Source of the DNA: Toxonevra muliebris
Taxonomy: Eukaryota > Arthropoda > Insecta > Diptera > Pallopteridae
NCBI GenBank assembly: GCA_963691655.1
Contig: OY829326.1
Span: 39,893,989-39,957,988, forward strand
Direction of reading: 5' to 3'
Length of the DNA: 64,000 nt
The notes beneath the pieces were generated by a model. It made no database searches. It had not been told where the DNA came from and saw only the letters and a program-made list of their open reading frames with translations. Every line of letters starts with the position of its first letter. Positions within the stretch are counted from its first letter, which is position 1. This document shows positions 25,000 through 38,400 of this stretch, one piece after another. Position numbers and translations under genes: made by a program.

Positions 25000-25312
25000 A
25001 CAAGTGACAGGCTGAGAAGAAAAGCGAGCTAAAATTTATATAAGAGCAAAAGTGAAATAATTTAGAGTGTCAAGAATGGCATAAGTAATACGGTTTAGAG
25101 TGAAAATGAAACGCCTTAAAAGTAAGAGCAGAAATGGTATAACAATTCTTTCAGAGCAAGAACAGCATAGTTTTTTATTCCGTTTTCGCTCTGAACATAT
25201 TTCGTTTCACTTTTGCTCTGAACATATTTCGTTTTGCTTTTGCTCTTAAGTAAAATTATTCCACTTTTTTCTGAACGTAGAAGTTATACCACTTTTCCTC
25301 TCAGCCTCTCAA
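25000..25312. repeat. Imperfect inverted repeat (probable MITE)
   Basis: The left side reads GACAGGCTGAGAAGAAAAG and the right side, on the opposite strand, GAGAGGCTGAGAGGAAAAG. Between them a direct repeat GCTCTGAACATATTTCGTTT occurs twice near 25190-25240, and variants of AAGAGCAAAAGTGAAA lie on both strands. No duplication could be fixed. Confidence 0.45.
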
Positions 25313-25739
25313 GTAATAACTTTGAGAAAATAAGGGCGACTTTAAAGAAAAGTGATCAGGATTGCTTGAAAAATTATTTAAAAATCGAATCAAAATTTAT
25401 AATCAAATGATAAAATATTTGCTATCTTAAGCCGATGTATAATTCCGAGATGAATTATATTAGAATTGGGAAATAAGGGAAACAGGAGAGAAATCATTTA
25501 AATTAAAGATTATAAACTTTATTAGGAAATTGATATTATACAAAGTATAGGAAAATATGGAAAATAGCGACCGGCACGGTGAGAAATATTAAAAAAAAAA
25601 GAAAAGGATAGAACAGGAGAATAGAGTAGGAAGAGACAAAGGAAAAGAATAGAAATAGATTAGAGAAAATTAGTCTTGGAAACGGTACCAACTAAAGAAG
25701 ATATAGAAATGAAGTAGATGGCTTAAACAACCCGGCCCC

Positions 25740-27300
25740 CTGGCACGGGTGCAACATCAACATATCATGTAGGCGTTGTGTGGAGCTGGCGATTTCCCTG
25801 ATTTCGGGTTTTGGCTACTCTGCATGCCTTCGCACGCTTCTTCGATGGTACGGGCCTGGACATTGGATGGATGGTATCCGTGTGCTCTGGCCGCTTCCAC
25901 TCGCTGGTTCGGGGACATCGCTAGGAAGCCGCGACAGAATTGCAACGAATGATAGAGGAAGCATAACCTGCACTGCCGAACGTTTACAGGCGAAACATGT
26001 TGAGCCGCGAGACATGCTGCTGAAGGCTGGGCCGCAAGAGCTGCAGATTGTATCTGTAAAGTAATTAAGCTTCAGGCGAGGAACGAAATATTCTTGCCTA
26101 ACTATGCGAAGAATGATATTGACATCGGCATGGAGCAATAGATTATGGAGAAAATCTAAATAGAGAGCGCAGTAGCAAAAATTCTCAGGAATGATTATTG
26201 GATTGCGTTCGTTATAGCTAAGGGCTGCATGAGCGAAACGACCATTCACTCTCAGGATATTCTGCTTATCGAGGAAAGGATTGAGCACGAGAAAAACGGT
26301 TTTCTTCTCTAAGTGTTTGTCATCGAGTAATGACGTTCTTGGATGACCTCGATAGTCTTGTGGGTAGTGCACTAGACTTTCATCTGGGAGTTTCGGGTTC
26401 GATTCCCGTCTTCGTCTGGTGTTTAATTTTCATTACTTTCTTATATTCACTATCAATATGAAGTGTATGAGAATTATAAGATAGTGTACAAGTACACACA
26501 TTGGTTGGTAATGGCAAAACCACCAAACCGATAAAAAAATTGCCACACCGCCTTTCGGAATCGGCGTTAAGCTGTAGGTCCAACTATATGGTATCACAAT
26601 GGGTCGTTGAGGCCTAAGTGTGCCTCTCGACAGCCACCCCAACCTAACCTAACTTAATGACGTTCTTTCTCGTGGATAATAGCGAGATTGAGCTAAGAGT
26701 ATGAGGCATGTCTTCACAAATTTAATTTCGGCTTGAAGGATAGAGCTTGAAGCTGGGACATTAGCTTTGCTTACCTTTGCTTTCGTATTATGAAAAAAAC
26801 GATGAGCATATGCAAATACTTGAAAAGCTCGACGAAATGAGGAAATACGATCGAGATTGTCGAGAATTTCCTTATCCAGAACGTGGTAGGATTCCACTTT
26901 CCGTTGCTCTAGCAATGTTTCATTTCGGGGAGTGGACTTCGGCAAAATAATCGAACCGGACTGACTTAAGCAGAACAGCTCCACGTAACTTTAAGCACAA
27001 ACGGCTTACAGTGCTTATGGGTGCTATTTTTCCTTTAACAACTAAGAGATGAGTTGAGGAAGAAGTTCGAAGATAGAGAGTGGCACAATACGCTTTCTCT
27101 GAAGCGTCACAAAATCCGTGGATTTGGATTTGTTGGTTGGGTGAGAACTCGACCCATCGAGGGATTTCGATGTTGGTAACCGTTGGGAGGTTTTCTGCGA
27201 ATTGAACCCACCTAGAAAGGGATCTAAGCTTCACATATTCATCCCAGTCAGTTCCATCTGCAATAACATCTTGGCTTGAATCATAATTGGAGAAAGCCAT
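25740..27300 (-). mobile_element. Decayed BEL/Pao LTR retrotransposon internal region
   Basis: The minus strand reads in order through a Pao-type region between reverse transcriptase and integrase. 27300-26920 has IPRWVEFSPNQQIQIHGFCD and ASEKAYCATLYLR, then a KIAP...LCLKLRGAVLLKS stretch typical of BEL/Pao polyproteins. 26984-26649 continues with PRNETLLEQRKVESYHVLDK, and 26372-26030 has NILRVNGRFAHAAL and LHNLLLHAD followed by a C..C, the zinc-binding start of the integrase. Frameshifts break it, and a SINE interrupts it at 26341-26654. No LTRs were identified. Confidence 0.8.
26341..26654 (+). mobile_element. tRNA-derived SINE (314 bp) with 13-bp duplication
   Basis: The 5' head has RNA polymerase III promoter boxes: an A-box-like TAGTCTTGTGGGTAGTG near 26353 and a perfect B box GGTTCGATTCC at 26396-26406. 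The body contains GGTTTTGCCATTACCAACC-like sequence on the opposite strand, and the 3' end is CCTAACCTAACT. The direct repeat TAATGACGTTCTT flanks it at 26328-26340 and 26655-26667. It sits inside the BEL/Pao fragment, so it is younger than that element. Relatives are at 35197-35440 and 52655-52870. Confidence 0.88.
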
Positions 27301-28552
27301 TCTGCCAGGTCAAAAAGTTAGGCTTTTTTCCTTCTTACCACAAATTTATCAATGGCGTTTTGTGAAAAATTGTAAGTAGAGCTAGGTTGGTGAATGTAAT
27401 ACCTCCTTTTTAACCACGATTTTTTGTTCAGACTGAGATTTAATGCAAAGACGTTGGTTGACAATGTCATGCTTCAGAATAAAGGTCGGTGTGATTGGAA
27501 AATTAATTGCTTTATGCGGCATATTTTCATTCAACAGAGACTTATTTTCTTATTACTCAAAGTTTGCCAGGTCAATTCTGAATGGTTCGGCGAAAAACTC
27601 AGCCCTGAGAAATTCCACCAAAATAATATTTATAACATTTTTAAAGAATATTTATTTATTTGATTACCTTTTTAACTATTGCATACATGATTTTATAATT
27701 TAAGTATTAAGTGTAGGTATGTATGTTTGTATATATTAATTTATACACATAGTTATTGTGTAAAAATAAAATTTGTGTTTAAGTTTTCTTCCTTTTTTTT
27801 TTTTTTTTTTTTTGGTTCAAATTAATTGAATAATAACAATTTGGAATTAATATTTAAGTTTCTAACAAAATTAAAAAATTGAAAAAATCTAATTATTTAT
27901 TAACTTAAGAGAAAGTAATACTTTACAAAAAGAAATAAAAAACAATTAATTAAAAACAAAACGAAAAATCTCAAATCGTAAAAGAATAAAAATTTAATAT
28001 CGTTGAATATAAATTAGATATATATGTTTGTGAGTATATGACAAGTACCTACATATACACACGTCAAAACATTTCACATTTTTTTTTTTATTGTATTCAT
28101 TGAATATTTATTTGTTTATTCCTTTTTATGTTCGTTGTTTTTAAAAGTATTCTATATCGTAATTTATATAAAAAAAAAAAAACAAAATAAAATTTCTAAT
28201 ATCGTTTAAGTTTCACACTACTACCGAGGAATAACTAACATCTACTAACTAAGTACAGAGAGAGCTATGAGCACTAAACCTGCTAACTATTCACTTACTG
28301 TTAATTGCTCATAGCCTACAATGCTCATGCCACAAATTGTAACTACAATTTGGTAAGCACGCGTTGCCACTTGGTTTAGTTGGTTCACTGGTACATACGT
28401 ACACACACTACTACGTATGCATAGTGTAGGGGTATCGCTTGAGATCGTCTCGTATATCTTTAGGTATACATTATCATGATGAAGTTTTGTTTCTGAGTTC
28501 AGTCTGTTGTTGACTACACACATTTTTGTTTGTTTGATTTTTGACATCTATT
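27301..28552 (-). other. Probable Fhos 3' untranslated region and AT-rich flank
   Basis: Downstream of the Fhos stop the minus strand is very AT-rich with several T/A homopolymers, for example T runs near 27788-27813 and A runs near 28170. No exon was found. The polyadenylation site was not fixed. Confidence 0.35.
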
Positions 28553-31500
28553 CTAATAGGTTTTGATTAAAGCTGCTACGTGTTGTTTTTCCTCTTCGGT
28601 TAAACCATTTTTAAGCGTACGACGCACTGTAAATGAAAAATGTAAAAATAAATTTTTAAAGAAAATAAAAAAATTTGGAAATTTTAAGCTTCTCTACAAA
28701 GCGAATTCATACATATATTTATGTTGTGTTAGGTTGTCTTACATAGTCAATTTAAAACAACATACATACGAATTTCATGCTGTTAGACAAGCTTATAGGA
28801 GAGTTAGGATATTTAATTAAGGTCGACCTGGTTGAAGGTTAGTCTATTTTGTCACACAGCTATTTACTAATTCCGGTTAAAATTCCAAATAATATTATAC
28901 TTCAAGATTAAGAGGCCATAATGATCGTAGTTTGCCAAGGAGTTCTACAAAGGACTGTCATACGCTTTGGTTTTAAGAGCTAGTGAGTGTTTCTAATTGC
29001 CCTGATAAGTAATCAAAAATATTTTCAGTTACAGTTGAAGTTGGCTTATTTGCTTTATTTACATAATATTTCGGGTTTAGTACACAATTAAGAAAATTTC
29101 TATACTTGAATAGACAGAATCATAAATTTATAGATAACTATTTGTTAAAAGAAATTTTGAATTTATTTGCTGGTTTTATGACTTAAGAACTTCAAAATAT
29201 TTACTAAGATAATTTTTTCCGCTAGGTATTTTGTATATTCAGAAATGGAACTGCTTTTAAAAAGGTTTTTAGTATTAAGTGCTATCATTTCATTTGCAAT
29301 ATCGATAAGGAATTTCTCGGGAAGAAATCATAAATTCAGCAACTAGATTGAGTTCAGTAGGGGCTGAAATATTAAGTTCAATCAGATCATTTTTACTTCG
29401 GTACTGTTGTTTCTGACTTTTAGTATAACGTTGTTCATAAAAAATGTAAAAGTCGTTTCAAAGGTACTGCTACTTACATATCATTTTTGTTATAAATATT
29501 TTTTCATTAGTTTCAGGATTGAAATTCGTACGATTCTTTCATTGAAATATTTGTGAATATGAATTGCTTTAATGAATTTTTTCTATATTTTGAGAAATTA
29601 TGTGAAGAAAAGACCCGTTAATCAGGTCGACTGTTATAAATTGGTCAAAGTAAAGAAGCAACGTTGTTGTAAATCTTTTTCATCGTCATCTGAAGAAGAT
29701 CCAGAGTTTTGCATAATCTGTTCTGAATAGTTGCTAAAAAAAATTAAATTGCAACAATTGGAAATAGGAAATCACTGCTTCTACACTTGTGAAAGTTGTG
29801 ACTCGGACCTTGATGTCAGTGCAGGATCATCAAACAGTAATGCAAGGACAGATTGGTAATTAATTGTATGGTAGCACCACGCTCCCCACAGTATTACGGA
29901 ATACAGGGAAATTGTGAATAATTGTTTGGGAAAAACTACTCCAGAAAGATGTGAAAATCTTGTTTTCTTTATAAAAGACGAATTCACTAAAATTGTTAGC
30001 GAAAAAGGTGGTGCTAAACTTTTGTTTTCATTTTGACAACTTACTTTCTCCACCTACTCTATGTAAAATTGGGATACCTTTGAAATAGGAGGGGCTAGGA
30101 ATTCATTCTAAACGAATTTTTCACCTGTAATCATCAACAAATACATCCCTGATTTTGATTTTTGTCGACATTTTCATGCCCACCGTGAGCGACGAGAACT
30201 TCATTTTAATTTTTCTATTTGTTCGCCATTTTCGAGCTATTAATAAACATTTAATTGGAAAAAAAAATGTTCGTTTCTTTCTGTTTATACAATACCTGTG
30301 TGAATTGAGACCAGTATATAGAAGAGGGCATGATTTTGCAGTCAAACTTTCATTTATTTGCCTACATGAAGCCTTGGTTAAACATAAAAAGCGATTTAAA
30401 TTGATATTTATGCCTTTTAGAAGTTTTTTCCTAGCGTTATATTACCCTACCATTTTTAAAAAGTCAAAAAATCTTCATGCTAGAAAATATGAATTTTTTT
30501 TTAATTAAAACCTTGAAAATCCACGATTATAGAAACTAAGTATTTTGTATTCTCTAAGAAATAGAGACAAAAACTGTTCAAAAATTAAATTTCTTGATAT
30601 TTTTATGTGACTAAATGAAAACGTACATATGTATAAGACATTACGCCACTTTACCCTACATTTTATACAGAAAAATAAATAAGTAATTCTAAATTTTGTC
30701 AAAATAATGGCAAAATAATAAACTGCATACATCATTACAAAAGGAAATAAAATTTTGAGTTCCACAGTTGCTCATCTGCATACAATCTATTTCAAGTAAG
30801 ATAAAATGCAACCGTGGTTTTGAGCCTGATATAAGATAGGTGCCCGAAACGTGAATCATCTGGGTTATCTGGCTGGTGACCACTTTATTTCTCCCCGCCT
30901 TGGTCAACATGTTTAGAATTAAACCAAATTTAAAAGTTAAAAGTATTAAGCTTTTTGATCCATAAGCGGGATTAGCTATAGATTTTAGTACTACTATTAT
31001 GATATAACAGCCCACTGATGGTCTAAGACGAGGCTTCCAATATGAATAATATATAAGTTTGATTAAAATCTTTCGGCTTTTTTAAATAAAAAATTTAATT
31101 TGAGTTGTTACTTGTGGTTTGAAAATTAAAATTCGGAATTTTGTTAAACAAAAATTAAAAATAAATTAAAACTAAATAAATAAATAATATTATTATGTAC
31201 AATACTAAGGAGTTTTAATTACATTCAGTAATTTTTGGTAGTATTCAAAAAGAAACTAATATGAACTTAAATTAAAAATTAAATTAGAGCTTAACACCAG
31301 TTGCATGCATTTGTTTCTAGTTAGTAAGCGAAATTATAATGAATGAAATAGGAAATTACTAACGATTACAATCAAAAATCAAAATTATTTAAGAAAAAGT
31401 ATTCAAAACATAAAAAACACAAACAAAAATGTTTATTTTGCACTAACCAATTTCCCTAAAATACATGTGGATGTATACGAGTATGTAGTAGTAGAATTAC

Positions 31501-32479
31501 GGCGATGGGGCCCTTTCAACAGTGAATCCTTCCCTTGTGCGTGATCTCTTCACTTTTGTTTTTTTTTTTGTTGTTATTTATTCGATTTATATATATTGTA
31601 TATATTTTTTTTTCAAAAAGTGATTTAATTTTTAGAGATGATGAAAGTTAATTTGAATGAGGGCGCACAAAAACCGAATTAAAAAACAGGAAATGAAAAA
31701 GAAGAAACCAATTGATAAAAAATATTTAAGTTAAAATTAATTAAGTTAATGCAAATGTGTTAAATAAAAATATAAATACTTTGTATTATTAATTATTTAT
31801 ATAATATTATATAAAAACTATTCCATGTCCAATAAAAAAAAATTGATTTTGTTGTTATATTTAAGCCAAAATATTAATACCAACACCAAGAAAGGAAAAA
31901 AATAATTAAGATTAGCTTAATTTGAAAAACAAAAATAAATACAAATTTTGAGTTCTCTTTTTAATTATACAGTAATATGTATGTGCGTGTGTGTGTTTGT
32001 ATGTATGTGTGATAATAAATATTATTTAATATTGTATATTTTTGGTTGTATTTGGTAGTTTACTGCTTCTAGTTTTGTCTATTTATTTTGCATTTGGAAC
32101 AACTCTCGACATAATCTATTTGAAAAATATCCAACTGTATACAAAATATTAAAACTTTGTTGTTGCAACTTATATGTATGTATTCATAACCAGAAAGTAA
32201 CGCTTAAGTAAAGCATTTTTAAGTCTTTCAAATTTTTGCATCTGGAACTTACATGATTTTCTATCCGCATGACGTGTACGTTTACGTTCACGTGGTGTCG
32301 TACGTGTACCTGGCGCTTTTGTAGCAGTCTTTACTAATGATTCCAAAATCTCATCATCACCATCGGTGAAATTTTCTTCGCTCTGACGCGTAATCGGTGA
32401 GCGTAGATTTTCAGCTCGCCTGCGACGCCATGTTAATGTACCATCTGCGGTATCGGAACTGGGTGTGCCAAGTAATTCT
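28553..32479 (-). CDS. Fhos: Fhos exons 17-18: DAD autoregulatory tail
   Basis: Exon 32253-32479 ends in a basic stretch [18 protein letters not shown], and the final exon 28553-28626 starts within the next Leu codon and reads [20 protein letters not shown] to the stop. The joined [13 protein letters not shown] is the diaphanous-autoregulatory domain of FHOD proteins. In human FHOD1 the Ser/Thr residues in this motif are phosphorylated by ROCK to release autoinhibition; the same positions exist here. A 3.6-kb intron splits the motif, so intron retention or an alternative end would remove the autoinhibitory tail. Confidence 0.92.
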
Positions 32480-35400
32480 CTATAGAAAATATAATTAATT
32501 TTTTTGCATATTAATATAAAGTTTTATATATACAAAAAAGATATGTTCTATTGTTACTTCAATTCAGCATCAGCACGATCTTCTTTGGTCTTGAATTTTG
32601 CAATGTCGATTATCATTTTGCCGCGTGTCTTATTCCGTTCACGATGATTTGCTTTCTTCTCAATCTGTTGCTGTACACGCTCTCGTGTCGTGCGGTATTC
32701 TAAAGCGAATTCAGAAAGTATGCGACAAAATTCATTTGGTCTCGACTCGGCAACACTGTGTTGTGGTATACCTAACCACAATAGGAACTTCCGATATCTG
32801 TTAATGAGAGGAGGGAAAAGATGTAAGGGAATGATAAATAATCCCAATATAGAACTTCACTGATCAGTATTAACCCAGATGTGCCCAATGGCTTATATGT
32901 AGTGCACTTAAGAAAGTTTTGATTTTGATTGAATATATCCTCCCTTAATCAAAATCAAACATTTCTGAAGTATTGTACAAATCCGTGAACGTACAACTCG
33001 TCGCTTAAAAGCGAGTACCTATTTTGCATGAATTTTTGTGCAAACTACGTGACGAGTACTACGTTAACGGATTAGACGATTTGGCCGGCCCCTGGAGATC
33101 AAAAAATTTTAAATCAAATCAATCAGTTCACTTTCGGATCCAAAAGTTCTACAAAAAGCTGTTTCGTTCCTTCAAAAAGGCTTTTAAATCAGGAGCAATC
33201 ATCATAATGGCAATGACATTTATTGGAAAGGAGGGATTTATCCCCAAATTCTTTCCCCTTGGTTCTCTAGTGATTCGGTATGTTTTTTCCTCACTCATTT
33301 TCTTAAAAATTCGTATCTCTCTTCCCCACTAACTAACCTATTTATCACTCTGCGATGCACAATTTGCAATATTATAATACGCTCAGCACAATCAGCTAGA
33401 AAATCAACTAATTTCTGTTTTAACTGCGGTGGACAATCATGTTTTGCTATCAATTTCAGTCTATCCCACGATGATTTGCACTCGGTCTCTAATTGATTTA
33501 GGTTATGAGCTAAATCGGTAAAATCAGCTTTCGAAGCACGCGTTATTGGACCAATTTCCGAGTATAAATCTGTGGTGTCAGTACATGATTCCATGACCAT
33601 ATGACACAAATGATGCAATAGTGAATGCTTGTGTACGGTATCCTTAACTTCAGGAACCTGGAAATAAAAATAATACGAAATGATTTATAAATAGTAGTTG
33701 TAAAGTAAAGTACAGAATATATTCGTGTCCTACCTTAGCTAAATACTCAATCTGGAAACCTTTCACTGGAGCACCATTCAAAAATATTCCCACTGACAGT
33801 AGTGTCGACAGAATGCATTTGAAGGTACGATTATTGCGTAGAATTTGGATGCCTTGTTTTAGATCCATTAATGGTTCGGCAATCTCTTTCTGCATAAATA
33901 GAATTTTAGATAGAATTTTTATATGGTCACAGGTATATGTATTCTTAAACTTCGACTATACCTCGCTATTATCGAAATCTAAGCGGAAAGCCCATAATTT
34001 TAAACGTGCAGCTAATTCAGATATTGATGCTAGTGTTAATAAAAATTGTTCAGCACTACCTAGGGGTAATTCTGGATTTGCCATCTGGAAAAAAAATAAA
34101 CTTTTTTATATTTGCATATATTTTTATTTTTAAACTTCATACCTGTGCTTCTTGTATTTTACCACGTTCCTCATCTGTTGGCAACATATTTAGCAGTTTA
34201 TCGATACCCTCACGTGTTACCACGGTTGCATCCATTTTCAAAATGGCCGCCTTAATGGCACGTGGCGGCGGCAATTTTGTCATTGCAATATTTATTGCAT
34301 TCGATCGTTTATGATCGAGCACAATGACTTCTTTGCTTTTATTCAATTCTTGTTGTTTCTGAAATATCGATGAGCAAAAAGTTTAATTTTAGAGATATGA
34401 ATGAAACATGACTGCATTTTAATGTGTTTTTAAAAAAGAAGAGGAAATGTTTTGCTAATTATTATAATAATAAATGATCAAAATGTTTTTAAACATTGAT
34501 AATATAAAATATGTATGCAATTTTTGTGCATTTGTCTCGGGATTATTATAAATACAAATAAATAAAATGTACCATATATAAGTTTTTTGTAAATGAAGAT
34601 CAATGTAAATGTAAATAATTAAAATTTTGGTAGATTGACATAAGCTTTTGTTTGTTTTTATGTAATGTATTGTATGTAAGCATTAACTTATTGTCTCTAA
34701 TGTGTACAGAGTTTATAATGCCGATTGTAGGAAATATTTAAAGTCAGTTTTTTTTTTAGATCTTTTAGAGCTTACAGCATAATGCGGCAGATTATTTCCC
34801 ACAAGTTCGAATTTCTTTTATAAATTTGGGACCAGAGTCGCCTTAAACTCACAAGCATCTACCAATATAATATAAAGTTTGATGAATGTTAATACTTTTC
34901 CGTCATAGTTTTGAGTTTTAGTACCAGATTTCCAAAAAACATTTAGTCCCATTTTGGCATGTATATTTTGCACATGAACTTTATAACATTTGGTTAATTT
35001 ACTAAGTATATATGATATTTTTATTTGAAGGAAGGACGACTCGAAAGTCAGGCACTGTGACCTATAAGATCTATTGTACCAAAGCCCCAAGAACGAAAGG
35101 AAGAGAGAAAGAAAAACATACCCAAGCCGAGAATCTAACGCGGGTCTGCAGAGACAAGAGTCTGGCACTCTGCCACTAGACCACAGTGGCGATGGTAGGA
35201 CCTATAGTTTAACGCCGATTCCGAATGGCTGTGTGGCAATTTTTTTTATCAGCTCGGTGGTTTTGCCATTACCAACCAAGGTGTGCATTTGTACACATTC
35301 TTATAATTCTCATCCACTTCACATCGATAGTGAATATAAGAAGTTTATGAGAATTAACCACCAGACCAAGACGGGAACTGAACCCGCAACCTTCTGGATG

Positions 35401-38400
35401 AAAGTCTAGTGCACTATCCACTAGACTATCGAGGTCGTCAGTTTATATGATAAGTCTGGCTACAAAATTGGTACTGAATATTTCAAATATATCGGCATTT
35501 TCTATTATGTTACCGCAACTTTTTAGAGTCAATGAGAATTCCGAGCATCCTACAACACTCTATGAAGTTTACAGTATCTAAATATTCATAATATAATGGA
35601 ATCAAAGTAATGGAAACTAAGTGGTAGTGAGATGTTAGAAGACTTGGCCTCAAGGCATTCAACCTACCTCGCTAGCTCTTCCGTCACTTCATTTCTTACT
35701 ATACCAGAATTTTCTGGGATTCAACAGAGTTAAACTTTATTGTTGATATGCTTCGAAGAGGTGGAATTTAATGTCTTGAGTAAGTATTTATTCGCAAATA
35801 CTTGGATCTGCTTGTGCGGCTTTCAGCAGTAACATACATACAACATTACGCTTACTTCTGACGGCATTAGGGAAGTACTGAGGCAGGCGGAATTAAATAA
35901 GAGGCAAGAACTTTTTACTGCTCTTCCAGGACTGAAGCAAGGCAAAATTCTTTTAGGTAACTATAACAAGGAAAAATATATCTTATTTATTGGTCTGAAT
36001 AAAAATAATTTGCATATATTAGCTGGTATTTTGATTGGGCACTATGGGCCTAGAAAACACCTCCACAAGATAAGTACTGAAGGAAGGTCAATATGAAGGT
36101 TTTGTAATCAGGAAGAGAAGTCAACAAAACTTATTTTAACACACTAATAAACAACAACAAAAAAGCAAATGCCTAAGGCTCAAGGCTTTTTGAGGGAAAC
36201 GGTACTTGAAGTAATTTAAGCGAATTGATTGACAAAGAAGTGTGGCGTGCAATAAAAGAAAAATAACTTCTCTTACAATTATAATAATAATAATGAAGCC
36301 AGAAGTCTCTTGACTTGAGAGTAGACATCGTAGTGATATTTCATCATCTAATAAATTACACAATAGAATAGTATTTTAGCACCAGAAATGCTATCAAAAT
36401 GAAAAGGAGAGAAGAGTGCTTCTAACCACGGATTTTGATACACTAGCACTCACTATCATACTTCTTCTTTGGCTTGATATCGAATTTTCATCGATTGGAT
36501 TACCAGGTGGAACCTTTCAACATTTGCATTCAATTCACATGGCAACTGGGTAAGGTCAGCAAATTGCTGAGTGGCGCTTCCTAACGAAAGTCTTAGAGAA
36601 AAATAAATATCTGTATCTTATTTTGTATCTTATTTCATTTGTATCTTATTTCCCATACCTAACGCTCGTATCTTTTTTCGGACCAAAAACTGTATATTTC
36701 TACCAAAAATTTTCAAAACAGTAATTCTATTTTAAAAAATACTGTATATTTCGCGGTATCAATTTTTTTAATGAAAATTAACAAGGAAAGCAATTAATCC
36801 ATCATCTGAATCGTCTTCGTTCTCCATTTTCATATCTCCTTCTGTAGTTGTATTAAATTTGTTCTTTGAATAAATTTGACAAAGCGATTTGCCATGAGGT
36901 AATTATAGAATCAACGCATAGATATTTCAAGTTACATTTGACGATCAGAATCGCCTTCAATGTTTCCACTTATACCAAAAGTAATCTCGCAACGAGTTGC
37001 CATTGTTCTCTCCGACGTTTTGCACTGCGATTGATAAATTTGAACTTCGCAGCGTTCAAAAATTTTATCTTTTTTTCTTAGTATAAACGCGGTATTTTTG
37101 TAAAAAAGGCGGTATGCGGTTTTGGAGTCGAAAAAGCAGTATACTACCGCGAAAAACTGTATAGATACGAGCGTTACCCATACCTCATCAAATCTTCAAG
37201 ATCATCTCTCGAAAATATGGCTACTTACAACCCACCAGATATCATTTCGTGTTTAGTAGCGCGACCTCTCCCATTTTTTTGAGTGTTGCTCTGGTCTTAT
37301 ATCTCACTCCTCAAAATAGATCGCTGTATTATTATTAAAAATTTCTACAGACAATTTTCTGTTGCATCTGCGTTTAGTAGACATCCTTCGAAAGGTAATT
37401 ATAAGAAGTTAAACTTTTAAAACTCATTAAGTTGTGAAACTACATGAAAGAAGTTTAGACTATGTGAGAACCAAGACTGTGAATAAAACATTTTTTTTTT
37501 ACATATAATATTAATTTAATTTAGCTCTCAGATGTGGATACAAATACTGTCCTCTGAAATTTTGAGTAAAACTTCCTACTTGGGTACAAAATTGAGAGGA
37601 GTTGAAGTTTCTTTAAGTCAAGATATGCTCATAAATCAATATAATATATCTTATAAAACATGTATTTATTTAGATTCATAAAATGATAAAATTTAATGAC
37701 AATAATTACATACATATGCAAATAAATATAATAATATGTTTACGTATTTTAGTGACTTGACATATATAAACATTAAAAGTGCAACAATAAACGAACGACA
37801 AGTGTAGGAGTGGAACTAAGTAGTGAGTGAAATGATAGAACTAAATTATGTGATAAATCCAACACCATTCCCAAAACGAACAAAAAAACATAGGTATTTA
37901 AATGTAATGTATATTGTGACATCATTACAAAAGAAACGAAAAAAAAACAAAGAAAAATACATGTGTGTGTAGAAAGAAACATATCAAATGCACTCACCTC
38001 CTATTGTAATTTTTAATAACGTTAATTATTTAATTGTTTGTTTGTTTATATTTTAAAAAATATAAATATAGTAGTTTGTGAATGTGAGATTGCCGTTAAT
38101 AGAACAACAAACATTAAAAGAAATCCGCATATAAAATCCGTCGACATGTATGTAGAACAAATGTTGGCAAGCACGTACGGATAGAGATACATTTTCATTA
38201 TCATTTTTCATTTCAACAAAAACATAAAAAAAGTAGACAAAAAAAAATATTTGGATTGGTTTATTGACATAGAAAGAAGAAGAAAATTAATATTGTTGTT
38301 TCACTCGAAAAATTATTATCAAGAATTAAAAATACATAGTAGGTACATAAAACCTTACCCCAAAAATAGATAAATTACTTTTAAAAAAATGGCATTAATA

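Noticed and set aside
26341..26415. Possible tRNA gene
   Set aside because: A and B boxes are present but no cloverleaf or anticodon arm could be formed, and the segment is part of a SINE with flanking duplications.
26630..26654. CCTAACCTAACC resembling telomere repeats
   Set aside because: It is the SINE 3' tail (also at the LINE end near 40835), only two to three units long.
30155..30508. Plus-strand 117-codon open frame
   Set aside because: Phe/Lys-rich AT-biased sequence inside a Fhos intron, no domain, no splice context.
32598..32804. Plus-strand open frame over an FH2 exon
   Set aside because: Shadow of the Fhos exon 32558-32797.
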